Shown: piece after piece, positions 1 to 8,751 of the stretch
Layout: every line of letters begins with the position of its first letter
How positions within the stretch are numbered: the stretch's first letter is position 1
Assembly: GCA_937862735.1 (NCBI GenBank)
Contig: CALMDH010000330.1
Span: 1-64,000, forward strand
From: M0108 sp937862735
Lineage (GTDB): Bacteria; Pseudomonadota; Gammaproteobacteria; Chromatiales; Chromatiaceae
Length of the DNA stretch: 64,000 nt
Direction: 5' to 3'
Notes under the pieces: model-generated
Told to the model about the DNA's origin: nothing
The model's input: the letters and a program-made list of their open reading frames with translations, nothing else
Databases searched by the model: none
Program-made: the position numbers and the translations under genes

Positions 1-272
<272 letters not shown>

Positions 273-380
273 GGGGATTTCAATTAGCCCCCTCGCCATT
301 CAATTTGGTGTCTTGCCAGATTGGCCGGAATGGCCAGAGTGGGCGGCATCCGTGGGGACGTCGGGCATCGGCGTTCTCCC

Positions 381-480
381 GGGTCGGGTGGCGTCTAGCG
401 GGGGGCGCCGTGAATCCATCCCTGGAGGCTCGGGCATGGCATCCCTGCCATGCACGCCCCCGCCAGACGCCACCCGACCC
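381..480. repeat. Long imperfect palindrome (hairpin) between ettA and the DUF815 gene
   Basis: Two arms of about 26 bases (381-407 and 455-480) are nearly perfect reverse complements, with about two differences. Each arm contains a GACGCC/GGCGTC core. Inside lies a second perfect inverted repeat, GCATGGCA (434-441) and TGCCATGC (446-453), with a 4-base loop. The structure could form a large cruciform or RNA hairpin after ettA. No T-tract follows, so it is not a standard terminator. It may be a REP/BIME-like palindromic unit; I see no second copy in this window. Confidence 0.7.
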
Positions 481-547
481 TCCCTCATTCATCCGACCGG
501 AAAGCGGCGTTGCCTTGGGTACCCTTGAAAGGCAGAACTGAACCCTG

Positions 548-1429
548 ATGACCGACGTAACCGATCTAACGGGGCGCGCCGCGCGCCTGCTGGACCGCCT
601 TGAGGCCCTGCTGCCGCCCACCCCGGCGGCGCCCGACTGGGAGGCCCACGCTTTCCGCTGGCGCCGGGATGGGCGGGGCCAGGGCCGGTTGCAGGCCCTG
701 GCCCACCCGCAGCGCCTGCTCCTGAAGGACCTGCTGTGCCTGGACCGGCAGAAGGCGGAGATCCTGCGCAACAGCCGCCAGTTCCTGGCCGGGCGCGGAG
801 CCAACAATATCCTGCTGTGGGGCTCCCGGGGTACTGGCAAGTCGTCGCTGATCAAGGCAATCTTCAACGAGTTGCGCCACGAGGGCCTGCGCCTGATCGA
901 GATGGACAAGGACGAACTGGTGGACCTGCCGGCGGTGCTGGACCTGATCCACGGCCGGCCGGAGCGCTTCATCATCTTCTGCGACGACCTGTCCTTCGAG
1001 GCCAACGAGTCCAGTTACAAGGCCCTCAAGGCGGCGCTGGAGGGTTCCATCAGCGCCGCCCCGGACAACCTGCTGATTTATGCCACCTCCAACCGTCGCC
1101 ACCTGCTGCCGGAATTCCAGCGGGAGAACCGGGAGGCGGCCCTGATCGACGGCGAGATCCACCCCGGGGAGAGCACGGAGGAGAAGATCTCCCTCTCCGA
1201 CCGCTTTGGCCTCTGGGTCTCCTTCCATCCCTTCAGCCAGGACCAGTTCCTGACCATCGTCCATCACTGGCTGGAGCGGCTGGGGGCGGCGCAGCGCGCC
1301 CCGGAACGGGTCGACCCGGAGGCTTTGCGCTGGGCCCTGCGACGCGGAACCCGCAGCGGCCGCACCGCCTGGCAGTTCGCCCGGGACTGGGCCGGACGGG
1401 GTGAGGAGGCCGGTGGCGGCGAGGGCTGA
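548..1429 (+). CDS. DUF815-family AAA ATPase
   Basis: This 293-residue protein has a Walker A motif GSRGTGKSS at residues 92-100 and a Walker B FIIFCDDLSF from residue 141. Downstream are a sensor-like YATSNRRHLLP segment and the conserved EKISLSDRFGLWVSFHPF region. This combination identifies the DUF815 (PF05673) family of stand-alone AAA ATPases. These are widely conserved in proteobacteria, but their client is unknown. Length is usual for the family, and the ATG at 548 keeps the full N-terminal helix. It stands alone, 275 bases after ettA. The family call is firm; the function is not known. Confidence 0.85.
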   Translation: MTDVTDLTGRAARLLDRLEALLPPTPAAPDWEAHAFRWRRDGRGQGRLQALAHPQRLLLKDLLCLDRQKAEILRNSRQFLAGRGANNILLWGSRGTGKSSLIKAIFNELRHEGLRLIEMDKDELVDLPAVLDLIHGRPERFIIFCDDLSFEANESSYKALKAALEGSISAAPDNLLIYATSNRRHLLPEFQRENREAALIDGEIHPGESTEEKISLSDRFGLWVSFHPFSQDQFLTIVHHWLERLGAAQRAPERVDPEALRWALRRGTRSGRTAWQFARDWAGRGEEAGGGEG

Positions 1430-1636
1430 GGGCTTTGCTGGCATCCCGCATGACCCCAGCATTCGGCAGCCTGGCGATGATTTTCGTCGACCGCCCATAT
1501 CGCCGCCCCTTGCAGATGCTGGTTCGGTTTTACCGCAGTCTTTATTCCGCCCCCCGCGGACTGACTGATATGCCTTGCCAGTCAGCAAACCTCGTTCAAA
1601 CTCCGCCTTGTTATCCGCACTCGCGGACACCCTGAC

Positions 1637-2401
1637 ATGCCGCCCAGCCACACCGGCCGTCTCCTACTGACACCCGCGGACCCCTGGCTGGCGGTGGACC
1701 CCCACCTCTTGCGCGCCACCTTGGAAAGCCTGGGTTTCATCGGCCAGCCCCTACCAGCGGACCAGGGGCTTGGCAGCACCCACACCCGCCGATTACCGGG
1801 GCACACCTTCCCCGCTGGCGCCCAGCCGGCGGACGCTGGCCTTGGTGGCGCCCTCACCCAGCTACCCTCGCCCAGTCAGGGCTTTCTGGTTGGCGAGGAC
1901 TTCTTCGACCTGCTGGCCTTCGCCGGCTGTGCGGTCAATCTGCGGCTGACCCCAACATCCACGGGCGAGCCCTTTACCCATGTCCACTTGGTGGGCCCCT
2001 TGGCGTCCCCCATCCTCCTACTTGGCGGCAACACCCGCCCGCCGCGTTGTCCCACCTGCCGTGCCGCTAATAAGGCAATAACCCAATTCCCCGATCAGTA
2101 CTCCGACCTGAACAAGGACACGCAACGGGATCTGGAACGGCCATGGGGTAGAAGCAGGCAACTGGGCCAGGACCTGACCCTAGAACCGGGACGGGAAATC
2201 CCCTGCCCCGCCTGCGGCTCCCGCCACCCGCTTTGGGCCTGGGATTGGAAAGGCAAGGCCGGCTGTGGGCGCAGCTTCGTCTGGGTGGAGGAGGTGTTCC
2301 CCGGGGAGGCGGAGCCGACGCCAGCCTTCCAGGCCGCGCTTACCAGCCTGACCGCCAGCCCCTGGCGACACTTCTACACCCAGGACCGCTACAACCGCTG
2401 A
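1637..2401 (+). CDS. Hypothetical protein with paired CPxC motifs
   Basis: I do not recognise this 254-residue protein. Its first ~90 residues contain no clear motif. The middle has GEPFTHVHLVGPL followed by CPTC. About 50 residues later come CPAC and, further on, a single Cys in AGCGRSF. The spaced CPxC pairs suggest a structural zinc site. There is no signal peptide or membrane segment, and it ends with WRHFYTQDRYNR. Codon use looks coding throughout, but the N-terminal half is Pro/Gly-rich and the exact start is uncertain. It is flanked by unrelated genes, so context gives no role. Confidence 0.6.
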   Translation: MPPSHTGRLLLTPADPWLAVDPHLLRATLESLGFIGQPLPADQGLGSTHTRRLPGHTFPAGAQPADAGLGGALTQLPSPSQGFLVGEDFFDLLAFAGCAVNLRLTPTSTGEPFTHVHLVGPLASPILLLGGNTRPPRCPTCRAANKAITQFPDQYSDLNKDTQRDLERPWGRSRQLGQDLTLEPGREIPCPACGSRHPLWAWDWKGKAGCGRSFVWVEEVFPGEAEPTPAFQAALTSLTASPWRHFYTQDRYNR

Positions 2402-2479
2402 GCACCCTTTGCCGATCCAAAACCGCATGCGTTTGCTCATTGACGTCCGCGGTCTGCGTTTGGAATCATGCCCGCCGCG

Positions 2480-2495
2480 TTGGTAAAGTTACCAA
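2480..2495. promoter_or_regulatory. Perfect palindrome TTGGTAA-N2-TTACCAA, candidate operator
   Basis: Seven-base arms (2480-2486 and 2489-2495) are exact reverse complements with a 2-base centre. They lie about 145 bases upstream of the amidohydrolase start and just before repeat element copy A1. The TGGT...ACCA core resembles operators of GntR/FadR-type regulators. That identity is inference. Confidence 0.4.
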
Positions 2496-2503
2496 ACCAA
2501 ACC

Positions 2504-2611
2504 GTGAATCTTCTCCCCACCCCTGCTGGCTGGGCTGGCATGGGTAGCTTAAGCCGCTGATTCTCTTCCTCGCTCCCCTGGTGGGGAAGGATTGGGGACA
2601 GGGGGCCTGAA
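2504..2611 (+). repeat. Dispersed element A, copy 1
   Basis: First of five related elements of about 100 bp in the window. It shares the segment TGGCTGGGCTGGCATGG, then TTAAGCCGCTGATTCTC, then a CTCCCC/GGGG hairpin, then GGGGGCCTGAA at the right end. The left end is GTGAATC, a diverged form of the GTTCAC seen in other copies. The element ends 27 bases before the amidohydrolase start codon. Confidence 0.7.
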
Positions 2612-2638
2612 GGATTCCACCATAACGAGGCCAAGAGC

Positions 2639-4366
2639 ATGAAATCCTCTGCCAAAGATGGCATCACTCGCCGGGAGTTTGTCACCAGTTGCGCGACCGC
2701 CAGCCTGATGTTGGGTCTGCCACCCTACTTGCAGGGCTGCGCCAGCGATTCCGCGGATGCGCCGGAAGGGTCGGAAACTCTTTTCGTTAACGGCGACATC
2801 TACATCGACGCGGACCAGAAGGTGGACAATCTCCTGGTCCGCGATGGCGTGGTCGCGGGCATCAATGTCAATCCGGCCTACCACCTTCATGCGCAACGGG
2901 TCGATCTCGAGGGCGCCGCGGCATACCCCGGCTTCAACGACAGCCATGTCCACCTCATCACCATGGCCGTGGCGGGAAGCATCCTGGTGCCGCCCCCCTC
3001 CACGGAAGATCCGCTGGAGATCGCGAAGGCAGTCGGCGCCGCATGCAAAGACCTCGCCCCCGGCACGCCCCGGATGGGACACGGCTTCAAGCTCGACGAC
3101 TACGACGCCTGGCATCTCGCGGACCTGGCAGAGATCGACGCGTTAACCGGCGATCAATGCCCGGTCATGATCGCCGATCAATTGGGGCACAGCTATATCG
3201 TCAATTCCGTGGCCCTGCGCATCAGTGGGATTGACGATGACACCCCCGACCCCCCGGGGGGAGTCATCGTCCGGGAAAATGGCAAGGCCACCGGCATGCT
3301 GCGGGAGACCGCCGGTGCCCTCGTTGGCAACACCGCCATCTTTCCCCGGGTGCCAGACGCTGGGGTCAAACCCTACGCCATCCGGTTGCTGAACACATGG
3401 GCGAGTATGGGCTACACCTCGATCGTGGACCTCATGGGCGGGCCCATGGGCCGCACCATGAAACCAGAACTCTGCCAGGAACTGGACCACGAAGGCCTGC
3501 TCCCGCTGCGCATCAACTACGCCTACACCTTCTTCAACCTGAGCGAGATGCAGGACTTTGACAAGGTGGAGAGCCCCTGGGTCCACTTCGCCGGCCTCAA
3601 GCTCTTTGTCGACGGGGCCGCCGGGCAGGGCGGTGCCTGGACCAGTTGGGAGAACACCCAAGGCAACCACGGTCTCTACGCGGTCTGCACCAATGACCAG
3701 GAATACGGCGAGGACTACAACCTGTACCGCATGCTCGATAAGTCCGAGGAGTTGGGACTGGACATGCACTATCACGTCGGTGGCGACCTCGCTATCGACG
3801 CGGTACTGAGCGCCATCGAGGCCGTGCAGCAAAAAAACGGCGCCTTGCGCGGCAAGCACACCCTCTATCACCTGGGACTGATCACGGATGAGCAGATCGC
3901 GCGCATGAGCGCCCTGGGCGACAGCGTGATCGCCGGGGTCCAGCCATCCCTGCACTGGGAGTTTCAGAAGGATGAAACCGCCTTCTACTATGGCGAGCAT
4001 GCCCGGGGCTCTTACCCCTACCGCAAGATGCGCGATGCCGGCGTCACCCTGGCGTTCTCGACGGATTATGCCTCCAACATTCGCGATCTCTGCTGGCCCA
4101 CGGAAATCATGAAGGTCGCCCTGACCGGCGCGGCTGATCCGGAGGCCAACCCCCCCTTGACCATGCGCGACCTGATCGCGGCCTTTACCGTCGGCGGCTA
4201 TGCCACGACGCGCGAGGCCAGGGTGGGCAAACTCCACCCGGGCTACCAAGCCGATATCGTGATCTTCGAGCAGGATCTCTACTCAGTGGCCCCTGAGGAG
4301 TTGTCAAAGGATAACCCCCAGGTACTCGCCACCTGGGTCGGAGGGCGCCGAATTCTGCCCATTTAG
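2639..4366 (+). CDS. Tat-exported amidohydrolase-3 family protein, probable lipoprotein
   Basis: This 575-residue protein resembles the YtcJ-like amidohydrolase-3 (PF07969) family. These are metal-dependent hydrolases of amide or cyclic C-N bonds. The N-terminus carries a twin-arginine signal TRREF (residues 10-14), a hydrophobic stretch and a lipobox LQGC (31-34), predicting export folded and lipid anchoring. Metal and active-site segments are visible: YPGFNDSHVHL near residue 95, DMHYHVGGD near 375 and AFSTDYASN near 475. The C-terminus has the usual LHPGYQADIVIFEQDL composite-domain signature. The substrate cannot be predicted. A convergent tetR gene follows. The ATG at 2639 gives the intact Tat motif. 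Confidence 0.85.
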   Translation: MKSSAKDGITRREFVTSCATASLMLGLPPYLQGCASDSADAPEGSETLFVNGDIYIDADQKVDNLLVRDGVVAGINVNPAYHLHAQRVDLEGAAAYPGFNDSHVHLITMAVAGSILVPPPSTEDPLEIAKAVGAACKDLAPGTPRMGHGFKLDDYDAWHLADLAEIDALTGDQCPVMIADQLGHSYIVNSVALRISGIDDDTPDPPGGVIVRENGKATGMLRETAGALVGNTAIFPRVPDAGVKPYAIRLLNTWASMGYTSIVDLMGGPMGRTMKPELCQELDHEGLLPLRINYAYTFFNLSEMQDFDKVESPWVHFAGLKLFVDGAAGQGGAWTSWENTQGNHGLYAVCTNDQEYGEDYNLYRMLDKSEELGLDMHYHVGGDLAIDAVLSAIEAVQQKNGALRGKHTLYHLGLITDEQIARMSALGDSVIAGVQPSLHWEFQKDETAFYYGEHARGSYPYRKMRDAGVTLAFSTDYASNIRDLCWPTEIMKVALTGAADPEANPPLTMRDLIAAFTVGGYATTREARVGKLHPGYQADIVIFEQDLYSVAPEELSKDNPQVLATWVGGRRILPI

Positions 4367-4383
4367 CAAATGTTCATCAATGA

Positions 4384-4447
4384 GTTCCCGGATTGAGAGC
4401 CCTCCCTCGGGCACACATCGGGAACGAGAAAATGGACGCTTTCTTGG
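4384..4447 (+). repeat. Dispersed repeat B, copy 1
   Basis: The motif GTTCCCGGATTGAG opens this segment and CGGGAACGAGAAAATGGACG closes it. The outer 7-base arms GTTCCCG (4384-4390) and CGGGAAC (4419-4425) are perfect inverted repeats. Related sequences are found at 8606-8652 and 50421-50505. It sits between the convergent amidohydrolase and tetR genes and could serve as a bidirectional hairpin. Confidence 0.45.
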
Positions 4448-4532
4448 TTTGCAAAAATCAGTAGCTCAGCCCCCATCCCAACACGCCCCCACAAGGGAGG
4501 TAGGGGGTCTAAACGCTTAGCGCTCGGTGAGA

Positions 4533-5222
4533 TCAAGAACGTCTAACGCCGTCGGCCTCATTGGTGGCGTGTGCGGCGCGCGTCATGTCTACCGCTTGCC
4601 GCAAAGCGGGTAACAGGATGGACTTGGCGGTCGACCTGAGGACCTGGAAACCAGGATCCGCGGCTCCGTTACGGCCATGGATGGCCGTCGTGCCCTCCAC
4701 CAAGGTCCCCAAAACCGCCATCACCGCCTGTAACTCACTGACCGCCGCGCTTTCCGGGTCCAACCCCAGGGCCCTAAACGCCGCCGCCATGGCGCCGGCG
4801 TAAAACCGATCCAGTTCCGCGGCGATGCGTGCATCCTGGTTGGCGAGTTCCCACAGCGCCGGAAAGAGCCGCGCCGTCACTGGGCTGACGGCGTCCGCCA
4901 ATAGCCAGTCAATCAGCGCGCCCAGGCCACCGCCCTCGTCCCCCTGAAGCGTCCTCGTGACCACGAGGGCGAATTTCTCGGCATAGTCCGACAGCAACCG
5001 GTCCACCAGGGCATGCAGCAGCAGTTCGCGGCTTGGGAAGTGGTAGGTCAGATGGCTCTGCCGGATCCCCAAGGACTTGGCCACCTTCAGCGCTGAAAAG
5101 CCGCTCGCCCCCTCCGCCGTGAGGATCGCCACGGCGTGATCAATGATGGCCTCGCGCAGGGGCTGATCCTTGGGCAATTGGCGGTAGGAGCGAAGGGGAG
5201 GTTTCGTGGCGGATTTGGTCAT
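4533..5222 (-). CDS. TetR/AcrR-family transcriptional regulator
   Basis: This 229-residue DNA-binding regulator starts at the ATG at 5222 (MTKSATKPP). The frame stays open far upstream, but that part is low-complexity and lies over the neighbouring gene. The helix-turn-helix is visible as REAIIDHAVAILTAEGASGFSALKVAKSLGIRQSHLTYHFPSRELLLHALV, seen at residues 25-75. The C-terminal two-thirds is a helical ligand domain. It lies downstream of a phosphodiesterase-like gene on the same strand (77-base gap) and is convergent with the amidohydrolase. Control of either neighbour is possible but unproven. Confidence 0.85.
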   Translation of the reverse strand: MTKSATKPPLRSYRQLPKDQPLREAIIDHAVAILTAEGASGFSALKVAKSLGIRQSHLTYHFPSRELLLHALVDRLLSDYAEKFALVVTRTLQGDEGGGLGALIDWLLADAVSPVTARLFPALWELANQDARIAAELDRFYAGAMAAAFRALGLDPESAAVSELQAVMAVLGTLVEGTTAIHGRNGAADPGFQVLRSTAKSILLPALRQAVDMTRAAHATNEADGVRRS

Positions 5223-5299
5223 GGCGGAAGTGGAGTAGATAGGTCTATCGGCACGGCGGGGGCGGGCCGGGGCGCCATGTGGCCCCGAGGGGTGTGCCC

Positions 5300-6055
5300 T
5301 CAGAGAACCCCTACCCCTTCGGGCAAGGCGATGGTCATGCTCAGGGGCAGGTGATCCGACAAGGGGTAGTCGATGACCGCGGCGTCCAGGATGCGCAGGC
5401 GGTTGGAGACCAGGATATGATCCAGGCTGCGCCGGGGTTGCCAACTGGGGAAGGTCTTGAGTTCGCAGTCCAGGCCACGCAGGTCGGAGTCCCGCATCAG
5501 TTGCCGCAGGGAGCGACTGCGGCAGCCACAATTGAAGTCGCCCATCACCACCAGATAGGGGTAGCGCTGCACCACCTGGGCGATGTGCCGCAGTTGCCGG
5601 CCCCGCGCCCGCCAGCCCAGGGCCAGGTGGAGGATGCAGATCGCCAGGATCCCGCCGTCGGAGAGGTCCAGTTCGACGATCACCGCCCCCCGCCCTGGCA
5701 GGCCGGGGAGCTTGAGCTCGCTGACCCGAGCCGGGCGCAGCCGGCTGAGGACGCCATTCCCATGCTGGGCCCAGCGGCCCAGGTCCCGATTGACCTGCCG
5801 ATACCAGAAGGGGAACTGGGCCTCGTCGGCCAGGTATTCGATCTGATCGATGAAACTGCTGCGCAGGCTGCCCGCGTCGATCTCCTGGAGCCCCACCAGA
5901 TCGAAATCCCGTAACATGGCGGCGATGCGGCCCAGATTGACCTGGCGCTCCCGGTGCGGAAGCAGGTGCTTCCAGCTTTTGGTCAGATATTCCCGATACT
6001 GACGGGTATGGATACCGGCCTGGATGTTGTAGCTGAGCAGTCGGATCGGCTGCAT
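5300..6055 (-). CDS. Endonuclease/exonuclease/phosphatase family protein
   Basis: This 251-residue protein belongs to the EEP superfamily (PF03372): Mg-dependent phosphodiesterases acting on nucleic acids, phospholipids or nucleotides. Visible motifs in order are LLSYNIQAG, the catalytic LVGLQEID, HGNGVLSR, VVMGDFNC and the C-terminal SLDHILVS and SDHLPL. All key Asn, Glu, Asp and His positions are present. No signal peptide is seen, so it is likely cytoplasmic. A TTG 18 bases further upstream is possible, but the ATG at 6055 is preferred. The substrate is unknown. Confidence 0.85.
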   Translation of the reverse strand: MQPIRLLSYNIQAGIHTRQYREYLTKSWKHLLPHRERQVNLGRIAAMLRDFDLVGLQEIDAGSLRSSFIDQIEYLADEAQFPFWYRQVNRDLGRWAQHGNGVLSRLRPARVSELKLPGLPGRGAVIVELDLSDGGILAICILHLALGWRARGRQLRHIAQVVQRYPYLVVMGDFNCGCRSRSLRQLMRDSDLRGLDCELKTFPSWQPRRSLDHILVSNRLRILDAAVIDYPLSDHLPLSMTIALPEGVGVL

Positions 6056-6358
6056 GGGTGATTGGCCAAGCAAAAGGTTAGGGGTGGAACGACCTGCTGA
6101 CCCCGGACCGGGATGCCAAAATTGTATAGCAGAATCCCATCCATATTATCGGCTCGACCGCTGTGTTTCAGGCCCGCCCCCATGATCGCCTCGCCCCCTG
6201 CCTTTCAGGGCCGCCTCTAGGCTGCGGCAGTTTCCCTCTATTGGCGTGGTTGGCTCGTCCAGGTTAGGACCAGGTCTGACGGCTGGTATCTCCTGACCCG
6301 GTCGCGCCCCAAGCCGGATGCCAGGGGCGGGCGCCAAGGGGCTAAAATAATCGTAGAT
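6056..6358. other. Intergenic region without a gene
   Basis: This divergent spacer lies between the EEP gene and the SEC-C gene. Apart from element A copy 2 at its right end (6359-6456), I see no coding pattern, RNA gene or clear promoter. The ATTGTATAGCAGAATC stretch near 6120 is an AT-rich candidate for promoter DNA. Confidence 0.5.
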
Positions 6359-6456
6359 GTTCACCCCTGCTGTGGGGTTGCCAACAGTAGTACAAGCCGC
6401 TGATGCTCTTGCTCCCTCCCCCTAGCGGGTGAGCGTTGGGGAGAGGGAGGCTGAAC
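6359..6456 (+). repeat. Dispersed element A, copy 2
   Basis: The 98-base copy begins GTTCACCCCTGCTG and ends GAGAGGGAGGCTGAAC, so its ends form an imperfect terminal inverted repeat (GTTCA/TGAAC). The core ACAAGCCGCTGATGCTC and the CCCTCCCC/GGGGAGAGGG arms match the other copies. It ends 45 bases before the SEC-C protein start at 6502. Confidence 0.75.
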
Positions 6457-6501
6457 GAATACACATGATTCGTCCGATCGTCGCCAGCCAGGAAGTTGCT
6501 C

Positions 6502-8535
6502 ATGGTCACATCAGGCCCCGCCCAGCCTCCTCCCGCCGAGGAGAGCCCCTTCGAGGAGATCCTGCTGCTCTGTCTGCAGCGGATTCTGACGGACGAACAG
6601 CCGCTGCCCTTCCTGCGCTGGGCCCAGAAGCAACTCGTCCCCCGCCTCCAGCGTGAGGAACCCGACCTGGAGGAGATTGAAGCCCGCCGCCTGGCCTTTC
6701 TGCTCGCCCGGGCCATCTGGGATGCCACGCCCCTGCCCGGCAATGGCTTCCGCGCGCGGCCGCTGAATGATCCCCATCCGGCCCTGTCCTGCCCCTGTGG
6801 CTCGGGCCTCGCCTACGGCCAGTGCTGCGGCGCCATTCAGAATCTTCCGGTCATCCCGCTGGAACTGATGTGGGAACTGCTGCTGGCGGAGATCCCTGAA
6901 CCCCTGTTCCGCCAGGCCCTGGCCTCGGGGGAGGTGCCGATACCCCTGCTTGGCCTGGCGGCGGAGCGCTGGCTGATGGTGGACCGGCCGGGATTGGCCA
7001 TCGCCCTCCTGGAGCCGCTCTTCACCCCCGAGGCCGCCACCCAGGTGGATGAGCGCGGCGACCATGCCCTCAATGTCCTGTGCGATGCCTATGATCGTCG
7101 CGATCACGGCAAGAAGAAGCGCCAGTTCCTGGACCGCATGCGTCAGCACCCCTGCCGGGGCCTGCGGGCTGCCGCCTGGCGGCGGCTGTGCACCATCCAC
7201 ATCGATGAAGGGGCCTTTATCGAGGCGCAACTGGCCTATACCCAGGCCCAGCGCGAAGCGCCGGACAACCCCGGCACGGCCCTCCTGGAGATCGCCCTGC
7301 TGGCGACCCAGCATGAGGAAGACCTGGCCCGTGATCGTGCCCTCTTCTGGCGCCACAAACTGCGCCGGGGCGAGGAGGCGGATATCGCCATCCTGGATTT
7401 TCTCGCCCAGGCCGGCACGGATCCCCAGGATGCCCTCATGACCAGCCAGGCGGATATCCTTGACCCCTGCCTGATGGATCTGCGCGACTGGGTTCAGGCC
7501 AGTATCCGGCGCCCCTTGCCCATCTATTCCCTGGTCCCGGCATCCACCCCGTTACCCCGTCCGGCGCCGGCACCGATGGCGGCGGGGGCCAGGGGGCAGG
7601 CTGCACCCCCCAGATCGGGGACCGGTGAGGGCACCGTCACGGGGAATAACCCAGGCAGCGTGGCCGGTCTCCCCTATCCCGTACCCTCACCACAATGGTC
7701 GCAATGCCTGGAGCCACCCCACGCCCTCGTTGCGCTGGAAAGGGACTGGCACCGGATCTACCCAGGCACCAAACCCCTCGGCCTGCAACTGGTCCTCCCG
7801 CCGGCCTCACCTCATCCCTGGGAGCCTGACGAGGGCCTGGCGGAGGACTGGTTGGACTTTCTCAATGATCATCCGGAGGCGGCGGACAGCCTGGACATCC
7901 TCGATGACCTGGTCACCGCCCTCTATGTCCACCCGGATACCGCCCTGAGTTGGGTCAGACATACCCTGGTGACGCCCCTGCTCGCCCGTGCCCAGGCCAT
8001 CCTGGGCCAGGTCCCGCTGGCCGGCGGCCAGGCCACCCTGCCCTGGGACACGGCGGCAAACCGGCCGGCGCTGCGGTTGTTGTTCCGTCACTATCTCAGT
8101 CAGGTGGAGAGCGGGGCGGAGGTGGCGGCCATCGCCAGCCTGGAGACCCTGCTGCGCCTCAATCCCTGGGATCATCACGGCCTTCGGGCCGATCTGATGA
8201 ACCATTATTTGCGTGAAGGGGATGACGCGGCGGCCCTGGCCCTGGCACGGCGCTATCCCGAGGATCGGCTGGTGGACCTGGTTTATGGCGAGGTCCTGGC
8301 CCTCTACCGCGGTGGCGCCGCCCAACAGGCCCGCCAGGCCCTGCACCGCGCCCAGGGACAACTGCCCCTGATTCCGCGCTACCTGACCCAGAAACGGGTC
8401 GCCCGTCCCCCGACCCGGGAGCGGACCCCCACCCCTACCAGCGCGGAAACCGCCTGGTTCTACCGCGAGTCCATGCGGGACGTCTGGTCCGCGGTCCCCG
8501 GCCTGCTGGATTGGTTGAAGCGTCAGGCGGGTTGA
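6502..8535 (+). CDS. Large SEC-C motif protein with TPR-like helical repeats
   Basis: This 677-residue protein carries a SEC-C zinc motif CPCGSGLAYGQCCG at residues 97-110, as in the SecA tail. It is followed by long helical stretches resembling tetratricopeptide repeats, for example around ALNVLCDAYDRRD and AYTQAQREAPDNPG. A Pro-rich linker near residues 345-395 separates a second helical half. The ATG at 6502 follows AGGAAG at good spacing. Such SEC-C/TPR proteins are conserved but uncharacterised. A role in protein interaction is the most one can infer. Transcription probably starts in or before repeat element A2. Confidence 0.65.
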   Translation: MVTSGPAQPPPAEESPFEEILLLCLQRILTDEQPLPFLRWAQKQLVPRLQREEPDLEEIEARRLAFLLARAIWDATPLPGNGFRARPLNDPHPALSCPCGSGLAYGQCCGAIQNLPVIPLELMWELLLAEIPEPLFRQALASGEVPIPLLGLAAERWLMVDRPGLAIALLEPLFTPEAATQVDERGDHALNVLCDAYDRRDHGKKKRQFLDRMRQHPCRGLRAAAWRRLCTIHIDEGAFIEAQLAYTQAQREAPDNPGTALLEIALLATQHEEDLARDRALFWRHKLRRGEEADIAILDFLAQAGTDPQDALMTSQADILDPCLMDLRDWVQASIRRPLPIYSLVPASTPLPRPAPAPMAAGARGQAAPPRSGTGEGTVTGNNPGSVAGLPYPVPSPQWSQCLEPPHALVALERDWHRIYPGTKPLGLQLVLPPASPHPWEPDEGLAEDWLDFLNDHPEAADSLDILDDLVTALYVHPDTALSWVRHTLVTPLLARAQAILGQVPLAGGQATLPWDTAANRPALRLLFRHYLSQVESGAEVAAIASLETLLRLNPWDHHGLRADLMNHYLREGDDAAALALARRYPEDRLVDLVYGEVLALYRGGAAQQARQALHRAQGQLPLIPRYLTQKRVARPPTRERTPTPTSAETAWFYRESMRDVWSAVPGLLDWLKRQAG

Positions 8536-8605
8536 TCAGGCTCCCACCCTGAAATTCCCGCCCTACCCCACCAGATCTGGCTGCCAAGCAGGGGTCTATC
8601 CATTG

Positions 8606-8652
8606 ATTACCGAATTGAGATGGCCCTCAGCGACGCAAATCGGCAACAAAAA
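8606..8652 (+). repeat. Dispersed repeat B, copy 2
   Basis: A shorter relative of repeat B: TTACCGAATTGAGATGGCCC on the left and AATCGGCAACAAAAAC on the right. It overlaps the T-tract of the aroE terminator. The match to the other copies is visible by eye but weak in the middle. Confidence 0.4.
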
Positions 8653-8670
8653 CGGGCCTCTTCCGAGGCC
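8648..8670 (-). terminator. Rho-independent terminator of hemB-aroE
   Basis: On the minus strand the stem GGCCTC / GAGGCC encloses a GGAA tetraloop and is followed by CGTTTTTG. It lies about 80 bases after the aroE stop, so it ends the hemB-aroE transcript. Confidence 0.75.
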
Positions 8671-8751
8671 GGCGAGGGAAGGGGGTAGTGTTCAGGGCAC
8701 TGAGCCAGGCGCGAATCAGGTCACTGATCAGGGCGCGCCGCCAGGCACCAT

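Noticed and set aside
4533..5531. Long form of the TetR ORF (332 codons)
   Set aside because: The added N-terminus is antisense to the EEP gene and not like a regulator; the HTH begins shortly after ATG 5222.
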